Source: Pseudomonadota bacterium (lineage in GTDB: Bacteria; Pseudomonadota; Gammaproteobacteria; Pseudomonadales; Oleiphilaceae). From it: a stretch of DNA of 13,224 nucleotides. Within the stretch, counting starts at the first letter, position 1. Each line of letters begins with the position of its first letter. The position numbers and the translations under genes are program-made. Positions 1-7,432 of the stretch are shown here, piece by piece. The notes beneath the pieces are model-generated. The model saw only the letters and a program-made list of their open reading frames with translations, was not told the origin of the DNA and made no database searches. The stretch covers positions 1 through 13,224 of the forward strand of contig JAEZAA010000198.1 of assembly GCA_023430625.1 (NCBI GenBank), read 5' to 3'.

Positions 1-920
1 ATCTGGTGCAGATCCAGATTGCCGACTCCACCACCCTGGCGGTGGGCGACTTTGTGGTGGCCATCGGCAACCCGTTCGGGCTGGGGCAGACCGTAACCTC
101 GGGGATCGTCAGCGCCCTGGGGCGCAGTGGGCTCGGCATTTATGGCTATGAGGACTTCATCCAGACCGACGCCTCCATCAACCCTGGCAACTCGGGCGGC
201 GCGCTGGTGAACCTGCGGGGCGAACTGGTGGGCATCAACTCGGCCATCATTGCGCCGGCTGGCGGCAACGTGGGTATCGGCTTCGCCATTCCCACGGAGA
301 TCGCCAGTGTCATCATGGATCAGCTGATTAGCTATGGGGAGGTGCGCCGGGGCAGTCTGGGCGTGGCCTTTCAGGATCTGACGCCGGAGCTGGCGGAGGC
401 CTTTAGCCTGAATATTCATCAGGGCGCGCTGATCGCCCAGGTGGTGGAGGACAGCCCTGCGGACAAGGCCGGGCTGAAGCCGGGCGATATCGTGGTGGCG
501 GTGGATGGGCGACCGATCCGCGCCGGCGCCGATCTGCGTAATCGCATCGGTCTCAAGCCGGTGGGGCAGTCGATGACGGTGGAATACCTACGCGAGGGCA
601 AAGCCCGCAAGGTGGAGGTCGTGATTGCCGAATCACCGCAGACGACGGCACGCGGCAAGGAATTGAATGCCTATTTTGAGGGCGCGTCACTGCGGGATTA
701 TCTCAATCCCAATGGCGAACCGGTGGCGGTCGAGGTCAGTGAGGTGGATCGGCGGAGTGTGGCGTACCGGTTGGGGCTGCGGCCGGGCGATCTGATTGTG
801 GCCGCGAATCGCGAACGGGTGCGTTCCGTCGACAATCTGCGCAGTGCCATCCGCAACAGCCGCAGCATTTTGCTACAGGTGCAGCGCGGCAACACCTCGT
901 TCTATCTGGTGATCCGGTAA
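1..920 (+). CDS. degQ: Do-family (DegP/DegQ/MucD-like) periplasmic serine protease, 5' truncated by window edge
   Basis: This is the C-terminal part of an HtrA-type protease that degrades or refolds damaged envelope proteins in the periplasm. The reading frame is open from base 3 with no start in the window; the GTG at 6 is internal. Trypsin-like residues are clear: AIGNPFGLGQTVTSGIVSA, then the nucleophile motif GNSGG with its serine at 192-194. The catalytic His and Asp would lie upstream. Two PDZ domains follow. The first begins around RGSLGVAF and carries the carboxylate-binding GxxxLKPGD region; the second is the last ~80 residues, with LGLRPGDLIVAANRE. Two PDZ domains favour DegP/DegQ/MucD over DegS/AlgW, which have one. 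The gene ends in TAA and is convergent with the deacylase gene. The family call is firm; the choice among degP, degQ and mucD is not. Confidence 0.93.
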   Translation, partial: LVQIQIADSTTLAVGDFVVAIGNPFGLGQTVTSGIVSALGRSGLGIYGYEDFIQTDASINPGNSGGALVNLRGELVGINSAIIAPAGGNVGIGFAIPTEIASVIMDQLISYGEVRRGSLGVAFQDLTPELAEAFSLNIHQGALIAQVVEDSPADKAGLKPGDIVVAVDGRPIRAGADLRNRIGLKPVGQSMTVEYLREGKARKVEVVIAESPQTTARGKELNAYFEGASLRDYLNPNGEPVAVEVSEVDRRSVAYRLGLRPGDLIVAANRERVRSVDNLRSAIRNSRSILLQVQRGNTSFYLVIR

Positions 921-951
921 TGGCTGATTATTGTCAGGGCAGGTAGTAACT

Positions 952-1004
952 CCCCTCTCCCGCAAAGCGGGAGAGGGGCCGGGGGTGAGGGCTCCCAAAG
1001 GGAG
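952..1004. repeat. REP-like GC-rich palindrome, possible bidirectional terminator
   Basis: A perfect 12-bp inverted repeat (952-963 and 967-978, arm CCCTCTCCCGC plus a leading C) encloses an AAA loop. A smaller stem follows (CTCCC 992-996, GGGAG 1000-1004), also with an AAA loop. The CCCTCTCCC...GGGAGAGGG plus GGGGGTGAGGG layout resembles dispersed intergenic palindromes common in proteobacterial genomes. It sits between the ends of two convergent genes. It could stop transcription from both sides, but there is no U-tract on either strand, so intrinsic termination is uncertain. Confidence 0.6.
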
Positions 1005-1013
1005 AGGGAATGG

Positions 1014-1565
1014 TCAGCAGGCCGAGCGGCGCTGCCAGGTTTCTGGTACCTCCGGCTCACGGCCCAGGCACTTGCGAATCATCGCCGGCGTGCGATTGGG
1101 ATCGACCAGGCCTTCCGACAGCAGCACCGGGCGCACCAGGCGCAGATAGTCCGCCACGCTCATGCGGATGATCTCGCTGTGGCTGCCGGCGGGGAAGATG
1201 ATTTCCTCGTTGGCCGCCAGGGTTTCCGATAAATAGACATTCATGTCGAACAGGTTGCCAAAGGGCGGCATGGCGCCCACTTCACAGTCGGGAAACCGGT
1301 CCTGAAATTCCTCCTCGTCGGCCAGTTCGACGAAATCCGTGCCCATGGCGCGCATGAACTTATCCCAGCGAATCCGGTAGGTGGCCGGCATCACCACCAT
1401 GGCCAACTTGCCATCCAGTTCCAGAATGACGGTTTTCGCCACCTGCCGACCGCAGGTGTGAATGGCATGGGCGAGCTCTTGGGCCGTGTAGGCGGGTGAA
1501 TGTTGGGTGGTGATATAGCGGACCGCTTGCGAATCCAGAAAGTCTTTCAGTGTGTCGACTGGCAT
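1014..1565 (-). CDS. YbaK/ProX-type aminoacyl-tRNA deacylase domain protein
   Basis: The protein (183 aa) belongs to the YbaK/EbsC superfamily, cytoplasmic enzymes that hydrolyse mischarged aminoacyl-tRNAs such as Cys- or Ala-tRNA(Pro). The visible hallmarks are the AKTVIL strand with the conserved lysine (about K44), a following hydrophobic strand LAMVVMPA, and the EVGAMPPFG loop (about 95-103) that lines the substrate pocket. Near the C-terminus FPAGSHSEIIRMSVADYLRL matches the usual end of the fold. About 30 further residues form a tail not expected from the ~155-aa core. The ATG at 1565 is supported by GGAGAAAAGGT just upstream. The substrate amino acid cannot be read from the sequence. 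The gene appears monocistronic. Confidence 0.85.
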   Translation of the reverse strand: MPVDTLKDFLDSQAVRYITTQHSPAYTAQELAHAIHTCGRQVAKTVILELDGKLAMVVMPATYRIRWDKFMRAMGTDFVELADEEEFQDRFPDCEVGAMPPFGNLFDMNVYLSETLAANEEIIFPAGSHSEIIRMSVADYLRLVRPVLLSEGLVDPNRTPAMIRKCLGREPEVPETWQRRSAC

Positions 1566-1706
1566 GACCTTTTCTCCGTTCTGGCTAGGGACTGCTTTTC
1601 CTTAAGCATAGGTCAGGGGGTAATGCGGGTTTGTAGGTAAATGTAAAATCAAGAGGCGTTTGGTAACAAGATCTCACTTTCCCTGTGCGCTGAGTGTGGG
1701 TTGCAG

Positions 1707-1743
1707 CATCCACCATGCCCAATTTCCATGGGCATGGTGGATG
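1707..1743 (-). terminator. Perfect 15-bp hairpin downstream of the ompA-like gene
   Basis: The arms CATCCACCATGCCCA (1707-1721) and TGGGCATGGTGGATG (1729-1743) pair perfectly around a 7-nt loop. The hairpin starts 16 nt beyond the stop codon of the OmpA-like gene. No U-run follows on either strand, so it may protect the mRNA 3' end or act with Rho rather than being a classical intrinsic terminator. Confidence 0.5.
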
Positions 1744-1759
1744 AATGACGCCAGTGACG

Positions 1760-2902
1760 TTACTTCATCTGCAGCTTGGTTTCGGTGGCCGAGACCACGG
1801 CGATTACCCGCCGGTTCTGGGCACGTCCTTCCTCTGTGTCGTTCTTCGCGGTGGGGCGGGATTCGCCATAGCCGATGGCGGTGATCCGGCTGGGCGCGAC
1901 CCGGTGTTCGCGTACCAGGTATTCGCGTACCGCTTGAGCGCGCTGCTGGGACAGTTTCTGGTTGTAGCCCGCATCACCCGTACTGTCGCTGTGGCCTTCG
2001 ATCACCACATCCGTTTCGGGATATTCGCGCAGGAAGGTCGCTAGGCGGTCTACTTCCGGCTCGTCTTCTTTGCGCAGTTCAGCTTTGTTGAAGTCAAACT
2101 TCACGTTCAGGCGCATGCTGACGGTTTCTTCCAGTTGCAACGGGCAGCCCTGAGCATCGACCTTGGCGCCTTCCGGCGTGCCGGGGCATTGATCCAGGTC
2201 GTCGGGAACGCCGTCCTTGTCCTCATCGGGCTTGGGCAGCGGGCAGCCTTCCTCATCCACCGGCGTATTGGGTGGCGTGTTCGGGCAGCGGTCACGATCG
2301 TCCGGGACGCCGTCGCCATCACTGTCGAGGGGCGCGGCCGCCACGGGCACAGGTGCCGGCTCGGGCTCTGACGTCCGGCCAAAGACATAGTTGAAACCGA
2401 CCTGCAGGACGCCGTCCCAATCGTCGATCTCATCGCCATACTGGCCGCGGGCTTCCATGCGCACATCCACGCTGTCGTTAACCCGGTGTTTCACGCCAAG
2501 GCCACCCAGATAGATGGTGTCGCGATCATGGTCGGAGGCATCATCGGGTTCCAGCCACAAATCGCCCGCGCCAACCAGCGCGTACGGTCGGGTCTGCGAG
2601 TCGTTGCCGAAGTGGTAGAGCAAATCGCCGTGCCAGAAGCGCCCCTCCACATCGCCCCGCCCGACATCGGGCTCCAGCGCCATCCATTCGCCCATCCCAC
2701 GGATGGCCCAGTTGTTGTCGAATTCGTAGCCAAGCCCCAGCGCGACGGCGGGATCGTCTTCCACGCCACGGGTGCCGTCGAAGAAGTAATAGCCAATCCC
2801 AGGGGTGATATAGAAGCCGCCTTCCTCCTGCGCGACCGCAGGGGTGACGAGCGAAGCGGTAGCCAGGGTCGCGGCTGCCAGACGGGTCAGTTTTCGAGTC
2901 AT
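1760..2902 (-). CDS. OprF/OmpA-like outer-membrane protein with TSP3 repeats
   Basis: This 380-aa protein is a structural outer-membrane protein that links the outer membrane to peptidoglycan. In order it has a signal peptide (1-24, cleavage after AVA), then an OmpA-type beta-barrel (about 25-174) rich in alternating aromatic strands. A Pro/Ala linker (about 178-191) follows. Two thrombospondin type-3-like calcium-binding stretches (about 193-255) contain DSDGDGVPDD and DEDKDGVPDD and four cysteines at 206, 220, 239 and 253. The OmpA C-terminal domain (about 262-370) contains IEGHSDSTG, with Asp306 and Arg321 positioned as diaminopimelate ligands. The architecture matches OprF and its relatives. 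GAGGAG lies upstream of the ATG at 2902. The gene stands alone and ends near a perfect hairpin. Pore function is not shown by sequence. Confidence 0.93.
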   Translation of the reverse strand: MTRKLTRLAAATLATASLVTPAVAQEEGGFYITPGIGYYFFDGTRGVEDDPAVALGLGYEFDNNWAIRGMGEWMALEPDVGRGDVEGRFWHGDLLYHFGNDSQTRPYALVGAGDLWLEPDDASDHDRDTIYLGGLGVKHRVNDSVDVRMEARGQYGDEIDDWDGVLQVGFNYVFGRTSEPEPAPVPVAAAPLDSDGDGVPDDRDRCPNTPPNTPVDEEGCPLPKPDEDKDGVPDDLDQCPGTPEGAKVDAQGCPLQLEETVSMRLNVKFDFNKAELRKEDEPEVDRLATFLREYPETDVVIEGHSDSTGDAGYNQKLSQQRAQAVREYLVREHRVAPSRITAIGYGESRPTAKNDTEEGRAQNRRVIAVVSATETKLQMK

Positions 2903-2945
2903 CGATCAGTTCTCCTCGGTCGGTCCCGCCACACCCTTGTGCGCC

Positions 2946-2967
2946 GGGAGCTATGGACTTCGCTCCC
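2946..2967. repeat. Short palindrome resembling a degenerate REP element
   Basis: GGGAGC (2946-2951) pairs with GCTCCC (2962-2967). On the minus strand the element reads TGTGGGAGCGAAGTCC, which resembles the head of Pseudomonas-type REP sequences. It falls in the 215-bp leader between the permease stop and the OmpA start, within ~45 nt of the ompA-like start codon, so it could also be a 5'-UTR hairpin. Confidence 0.3.
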
Positions 2968-3117
2968 ACATTGTGGAGTTCCGGGACCAAAGGCGACCAG
3001 TGCTCGGTTTCAGGCGACAGGTTGCAGGAGGACGACAGCCAGATCCCGGCGAGGAACCACTTATCTGCCTGTCATGAATTAACGCAGAGACAGCAGGTTA
3101 ACCCGGCGGAAGAGGCG

Positions 3118-4602
3118 TTAGCACTTCTGGGGGCAAAGATTCAGGCGCAGGCGCCGGCGGATCTGGCGGGACAGGGCGTCCACGCCGATATTCAGCAATG
3201 CGGTGATCAGGATCAGGAAGAAGGCCCGGTCATAGCGGATGTCTTCGAAGGCCGAATCCACATAAAAACCCAGGGTGTGAATGCCCAGAATCCCGAGAAT
3301 GGCGGTTTCCCGCATGATCACTTCCCAGCGGTAGAACAGGAAGGCGAGAAAGGGGCGATACAGCCGGGGCGTGGTTTCATAGAAATAGCGGTTGGCACCA
3401 CCTGGCGCGTCGGGGCGCAGGGCCATCTGAGCCGACAGGCGCCCGATCAGGTGGCCGATGATGGCGCCGTTGTGCAGCGCCAGCGCCAGAATGGCCGGCA
3501 ACATGGAGGGGCCGAAGATGATCAGGAACAGAAACGCCAGCAGCAGCTCCGGAATGGAGCGGGTGATGACCAGGCCCGCATGGCCCAGGCTGCGTCCGAT
3601 GCGCCCGAAGAACAGGGGCGAGATCAGGGGGTAGAACAGCAAGGTCAGGATGCCGCTGGCAACCAGGGCGATCAGGCTCAGCAGCAGGGTGTTCACCACG
3701 CCTTCGCCAGCCTGGCCCTGCAGCAGATCGGCGTACCAGGCACCGGCAGCCACCCAGCCGGCCAGGCTGAAATCGGCTTGGTGTAGCGCCTGGGGCCAGA
3801 TATCCTCGGAAAAGAAGCGCCAGGCGGAGTAGCTGCCGCTGATTTCGAAGGGCAGCCACCAGAAGGCTAACGGGATATAGAGCCAGAGCAGAGGGAGACG
3901 CAACCAATAGCGAATACCGGCGATCAGGATAAAAAAGAGATAGAGCAGGGCGCTGAGATCCGAGTAGTCGCCCTGCTTGAATGCGGTTTCCAGATGAAAG
4001 CCCAAGGTGGGCAGGCCGATGAAACCCAGCACCGCGCTGGAGCGGATGCCACATTCCATGCGGTAGAGGATGTAATTCTTCAACTGTGGCCAGCAGAGGG
4101 CGAGGCGCGCATAGAGCTCCGCCGAAAGCAGTCCGGTTCCCCCTGGCAAGGCTTGGCAGGGCGTGGGGTCGGCCTCATCCAGGATTTCCGCGAACACCTT
4201 GGCGAAGATGGCGGTAAAGGGCAGGGTCAGCGCCAGCAGGCCGGTGAGGGTGCTGAGGCCATAGAGCTGGAGGAAAATCAGCGCCCAGAAAACTTCATGA
4301 ATGGCACGCAAGAAGGCGCACACCACCCGCACCAGGCGCCAATGAAAGAACTGCGCCACCAGCAGGCCCATCAGCGCGCTCAAGGTCACGGCAATCAGGG
4401 CGAAGGCCAAGGTATTGGCGAGGGCGTCAGCCAGCACGCCCAGGGACAACAGACTCGGGCTGAGCAAACCCTGACCGAGCAGGGCCAGTTCATGGCCAGG
4501 GTCGCGGGTGACCACACTCAGGTCGGCCAGCAGCAGGGCGCCCAGCGCGAGGGCCAGAAAGCTCAGCGATAAACGCGTCATACTGGGTGCGGCGCGGATC
4601 AT
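3118..4602 (-). CDS. Fused double PhnE-like ABC transporter permease, probable selenium oxyanion importer
   Basis: The protein (494 aa) is an inner-membrane permease made of two tandem PhnE-type halves, so one chain can supply both membrane domains. Half one contains RAIHEVFWALIF (99-110) and the coupling segment SSAVLGFIGLPTLGFHLE (188-205). Half two repeats these as RSIPELLLAFLF (348-359) and ETAILGILGIHTLGFYVD (432-449). About a dozen hydrophobic spans are visible and the C-terminus is basic. Its ATG overlaps the ATPase stop codon by 4 bp (ATGA), indicating translational coupling. Transport specificity is inferred from context: a PhnD-like binding protein and selU lie upstream. Phosphonate or phosphite remains possible, but no C-P lyase or phosphite dehydrogenase gene is present in the window. 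Confidence 0.87.
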   Translation of the reverse strand: MIRAAPSMTRLSLSFLALALGALLLADLSVVTRDPGHELALLGQGLLSPSLLSLGVLADALANTLAFALIAVTLSALMGLLVAQFFHWRLVRVVCAFLRAIHEVFWALIFLQLYGLSTLTGLLALTLPFTAIFAKVFAEILDEADPTPCQALPGGTGLLSAELYARLALCWPQLKNYILYRMECGIRSSAVLGFIGLPTLGFHLETAFKQGDYSDLSALLYLFFILIAGIRYWLRLPLLWLYIPLAFWWLPFEISGSYSAWRFFSEDIWPQALHQADFSLAGWVAAGAWYADLLQGQAGEGVVNTLLLSLIALVASGILTLLFYPLISPLFFGRIGRSLGHAGLVITRSIPELLLAFLFLIIFGPSMLPAILALALHNGAIIGHLIGRLSAQMALRPDAPGGANRYFYETTPRLYRPFLAFLFYRWEVIMRETAILGILGIHTLGFYVDSAFEDIRYDRAFFLILITALLNIGVDALSRQIRRRLRLNLCPQKC

Positions 4603-5267
4603 GGCGCGTCCTGGTAAACCGCGATCAGGTCATCGGGTGAGAGCTGGTGGGCGGGCGCATCCAGAACCACGCGCCCGTCCTGCAGACCCACCACCCGGTC
4701 ATAGCAGGCCAGCGCCAGGGTGACGTCGTGGAGGGCGACCACCACGGTATCGTGGCGGGCGTTGATCAGCTCCAACAGGGCCCGGGCCTGGAGCGGATCG
4801 ACCGAGGAGACCGGTTCGTCGCCGCAGAAGATGGGACGTTCCTGGTACAGCGCGCGCGCCAGCGCAGTCCGCTGCTTTTGTCCGCCAGACAGGGAATCCA
4901 CCACCTGGCGTAGCTGTTCCTCCAGGCCGAGGGGGCGGGCCAGCTCCTGTACTTCCCGCCAATGGGCTGGCCAGGGGCGCAGCAGGTTCAGCGCGTTGTA
5001 GAGGACGTTGTGACGGTCCAGCCGGCCCATGTAGATGTTGTGGTACACCGAGAGCGGTCCCACCAGTCCCTGTTCCTGCGGACACCAAGCGGTTTGCATG
5101 GCTTGCAGCGGGTAGAGGGTGCGCAGCAGGGTCGATTTGCCGGATCCGCTGCGGCCGATCAGGGCGACTTTCTCGCCCGCGCGGATATCGAGGGAGACGC
5201 CTTGCAGAACAAGGCGTTCGCCATAACGAACCTGAACCTGATGCAGGTGGAACAGGGGAGCGGTCAT
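4599..5267 (-). CDS. Compact PhnC-like ABC ATPase, probable selenium oxyanion importer
   Basis: This 222-aa cytoplasmic ATPase should energise the double permease encoded next. Walker A is GRSGSGKST (38-46), the Q-loop glutamine is Q64, and the signature is LSGGQ (126-130). Walker B ends in D150-E151 and the switch histidine is H180 (VALHD). After the Q-loop, GLVGPLSVYHNI aligns with the LVGRLSV region of PhnC proteins, which supports that affiliation. Only 17 residues separate Walker A from the Q-loop, where canonical members have roughly 45. The antiparallel beta segment that normally carries the GEI...DG hairpin is therefore mostly missing, yet all catalytic motifs are intact. The start codon lies only 3 nt after the binding-protein stop, and the stop overlaps the permease start by 4 bp. 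Confidence 0.9.
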   Translation of the reverse strand: MTAPLFHLHQVQVRYGERLVLQGVSLDIRAGEKVALIGRSGSGKSTLLRTLYPLQAMQTAWCPQEQGLVGPLSVYHNIYMGRLDRHNVLYNALNLLRPWPAHWREVQELARPLGLEEQLRQVVDSLSGGQKQRTALARALYQERPIFCGDEPVSSVDPLQARALLELINARHDTVVVALHDVTLALACYDRVVGLQDGRVVLDAPAHQLSPDDLIAVYQDAP

Positions 5268-5270
5268 TGC

Positions 5271-6137
5271 CTACTCGGCCAGGTCGATGGACTTGGCAAT
5301 GTCCTCAATGGGCTGATAATCCGCGTTGCTGGCGGGTACAAAGCTCTCGCGGGGAAAGGCTTCCAGCAGCTTGGGATCTTTCATGTCCAGCAGGGCCTGT
5401 TTGACCTTGGCCTGGAAACCCTCGCCAAAGGTCTTGTTGACGTCGCCGCGAATGGTCCACTGATAATCCGGGTAGGTTGGCGTTTCCCAGATGACCTGTA
5501 CCTTCTTGGGATCGATCTTGCCCTCGGCCAATTCCGTATCCCAGACCACGTAGTTGACGGCGCCGATCTGGTAGGAGCCGGCCTGCACCAACGCGATAGT
5601 GCGGGAGTGGTCACCGCTGAAGCCGACGCGGGAGAACAAATCCTCCGGGGCTTGTCCCAGCTCCTTGCGCAGATAGTATTCCGGCATCAGGCGACCGGAC
5701 GTGGAGCCCTTGGCGCCGAACGTGAACGTCTTGCCCTTCAGCTGGGCGGGCGCCGGTAGCTTGTCGGATTTGCTCAGGCCGGTGGACACATGGGCGATGA
5801 AGTAGCTCTTGAAGAACTGGTCTTCGTAGCCCTGGGCAATGGCTTCCGAGCCGGGCACCAACTGCCGGGCACGCACGCCGGACAGGCCGCCGAACCAGGC
5901 CAGCTGCACCTGATTGTTACGAAACGCCGTGACGGCCGCGCTGTAGGATTTCACCGGAATGTACTTCACCGGCACGCCCAGCTTGTCGGCCAAGTAGTCC
6001 GCCACCTTGTCGAAGCGCTCCTGCAGACGGGATTCATCTTCGTCGGGAATGGCTGTGAAAACAAAGGTCTGGGCCATTGCCGGGACGGCAAGGGCGACCA
6101 GGATAAGGCCGGCCACGAGGCGAATAAAGGCGTTCAC
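5271..6137 (-). CDS. PhnD-like periplasmic binding protein, putative selenate/selenite ABC transporter component
   Basis: The product (288 aa) is a periplasmic solute-binding protein of the PhnD superfamily. It has a clear signal peptide (1-22, cleavage after AMA) and no lipobox cysteine, so it should be soluble in the periplasm. Family features include FTAIPDEDESRL, then VPVKSYSAAVTAFRNNQVQLAWFGGLSG and the ligand-loop region FGAKGSTSGRLMPEYYL. I recall this form of the protein as the clade named putative selenate ABC transporter substrate-binding protein, typically encoded near selD or selU; here selU is the upstream neighbour, 71 bp away. The GTG start at 6137 is favoured by AAGGAG five bases upstream and by the signal peptide. 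The ligand is inferred, not shown; phosphite or phosphonate binding is the alternative. Confidence 0.88.
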   Translation of the reverse strand: MNAFIRLVAGLILVALAVPAMAQTFVFTAIPDEDESRLQERFDKVADYLADKLGVPVKYIPVKSYSAAVTAFRNNQVQLAWFGGLSGVRARQLVPGSEAIAQGYEDQFFKSYFIAHVSTGLSKSDKLPAPAQLKGKTFTFGAKGSTSGRLMPEYYLRKELGQAPEDLFSRVGFSGDHSRTIALVQAGSYQIGAVNYVVWDTELAEGKIDPKKVQVIWETPTYPDYQWTIRGDVNKTFGEGFQAKVKQALLDMKDPKLLEAFPRESFVPASNADYQPIEDIAKSIDLAE

Positions 6138-6208
6138 GGAAGCTCCTTGTGCGAGTTGTTGGATTCAGGGTATGGCTGAGGCGACGGCTGAGCCGAAATC
6201 GACCGGTC

Positions 6209-7315
6209 TCACGGAGTAGCTAGAGGAGGCGCGCCCAGCCAGTCCAGAACTTCGGCCCGATTGCCGCGGAACGCGATTTTAGCGGGTTTCAAACTGAGCT
6301 GATAGTCATACATGGGGTCGTAGTAATCCCGCAGCAGGGCGGCAATCCAGCCCTCGTGCAGGCCAAGCTCGTTGCGGGTCCGCTGGGCGTCCAGAGCGTC
6401 TTGCATCAGTGTGCGTAGTTCTTGGTGGCGGGCGCCGCCGAGACGGCGCTGCAGGCGATCAAGGCTGCCGAGGAGGAAGGCCGAAAACGCCGCAAAGCCG
6501 GCCTCTTCGCCATCGCGCGCCTGAAAAGCTTCGGTCATTTCCACCACGTACTCCTGCAGGATCAGGGCAATCCGACTGTCGAAGGACTCCTCCACCATAA
6601 TCATGGGCGAGGCCTGCATTCGTTCTCGCAGACTCGGGGGGACGGCACAGCGACCCACCAGCTTGCTTTCGTCCTCGACCCGCACGGGGCCCTCGGAGAA
6701 ATGAAGTGCTTTCAGCAGGGCGATCGACAGGGCGTTCTCGAATTCGATCTGGGTCGGCTGCGCCTCCAGCAGGCGGCCGAAACTGGAACCCCGATGACGG
6801 GCCAGTCCTTCCAGGTCAACCGCATGGGACAAGGCGCGGATCACCACGGACTTGCCACTGCCGGTACGCCCGCCAATCACCTGAAACGACGCCTGGGCCA
6901 CGGCCGGCTCAAAGGCGTCAATGAGAAAGCGCCGCAGGGCCTTATAGCCACCCTTGACCAGGGGATAGTCTACGCCGGCTTCCCGCAGCCAGCCCTGCAC
7001 GATCTGGGACCGCAGTCCGCCGCGAAAGCAGTACAGGTAGCCGTGGGGATTTTGTTCGGTGAAGGCACGCCAGCGGGCAACCCGGGTCGCTTTGATCTCG
7101 TCCCGCACCAGGCGATGCCCTAGTTCGATGGCGGCAGCCTGCCCGCGTTCCTTGTAGCAAAGTCCAACCTGGTGACGTTCCTCGTCGGTCATCAGCGGCG
7201 CATTCTGGCTGCCGGGAAACGCACCCTTGGTGAACTCGACGGGGGCGCGAACGTCCATCAGCGGCGTGTCATTCAGGAAAAGCTGCAGGTAATCGTGGGT
7301 ATCGGAACGAGTCAT
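6209..7315 (-). CDS. selU: tRNA 2-selenouridine synthase (SelU/MnmH/YbbB)
   Basis: This 368-aa enzyme converts wobble 2-thiouridine to 2-selenouridine in tRNAs for Lys, Glu and Gln, using selenophosphate and a geranylated intermediate. The N-terminal rhodanese domain (about 1-125) has the active-site cysteine C96 in YLYCFRGGLRSQ. The C-terminal part begins with a P-loop GRTGSGKS (149-156), followed by the family stretch RHRGSSFGRL. Length and both domains match full-length SelU. The ribosome site before ATG 7315 is weak. The gene begins the minus-strand cluster, 71 bp ahead of the PhnD-like gene and in the same direction, so co-transcription is plausible. It would need SelD, which is not encoded in this window. 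Confidence 0.96.
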   Translation of the reverse strand: MTRSDTHDYLQLFLNDTPLMDVRAPVEFTKGAFPGSQNAPLMTDEERHQVGLCYKERGQAAAIELGHRLVRDEIKATRVARWRAFTEQNPHGYLYCFRGGLRSQIVQGWLREAGVDYPLVKGGYKALRRFLIDAFEPAVAQASFQVIGGRTGSGKSVVIRALSHAVDLEGLARHRGSSFGRLLEAQPTQIEFENALSIALLKALHFSEGPVRVEDESKLVGRCAVPPSLRERMQASPMIMVEESFDSRIALILQEYVVEMTEAFQARDGEEAGFAAFSAFLLGSLDRLQRRLGGARHQELRTLMQDALDAQRTRNELGLHEGWIAALLRDYYDPMYDYQLSLKPAKIAFRGNRAEVLDWLGAPPLATP

Positions 7316-7354
7316 AGGTCAACTTCGGTGGCGCGGATTCATTTGGCGCCGCGC

Positions 7355-7383
7355 TTCAGGCTGGTGATTGAGCGACCTATAAT
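7355..7383 (+). promoter_or_regulatory. Candidate sigma-70 promoter for the methyltransferase gene
   Basis: A perfect TATAAT (7378-7383) lies in the 117-bp divergent region. A weak -35 candidate TTCAGG (7355-7360) sits 17 bp upstream. Predicted initiation near 7390 would leave about 40 nt of leader before ATG 7433. The -35 match is poor (3 of 6). Confidence 0.45.
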
Positions 7384-7432
7384 ACCGAAACTTTTACATT
7401 CGGGCAGGCCAGACGGCTGACGAGGAGTGAGT

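Noticed and set aside
3058..3075. Pho box suggested by CTGTCAT at 3069-3075, with phoBR in the window
   Set aside because: Only one 7-bp half is good; the other (CACTTAT) matches 4 of 7, and the orientation points at no gene on the plus strand.
2953..3786. 277-codon open frame on the plus strand
   Set aside because: It runs antisense through the permease gene, is Gln-rich in the way typical of shadow frames, and has no ribosome-binding site or recognisable domain.
6138..6208. Attenuator or riboswitch between selU and the binding-protein gene
   Set aside because: Only a weak GGCT/AGCC pairing and a short direct repeat (GGCTGAG) are visible, with no U-tract or recognisable aptamer.
6422..7123. 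233-codon open frame on the plus strand
   Set aside because: It lies wholly antisense to selU, which has clear conserved motifs; it has no recognisable domain.
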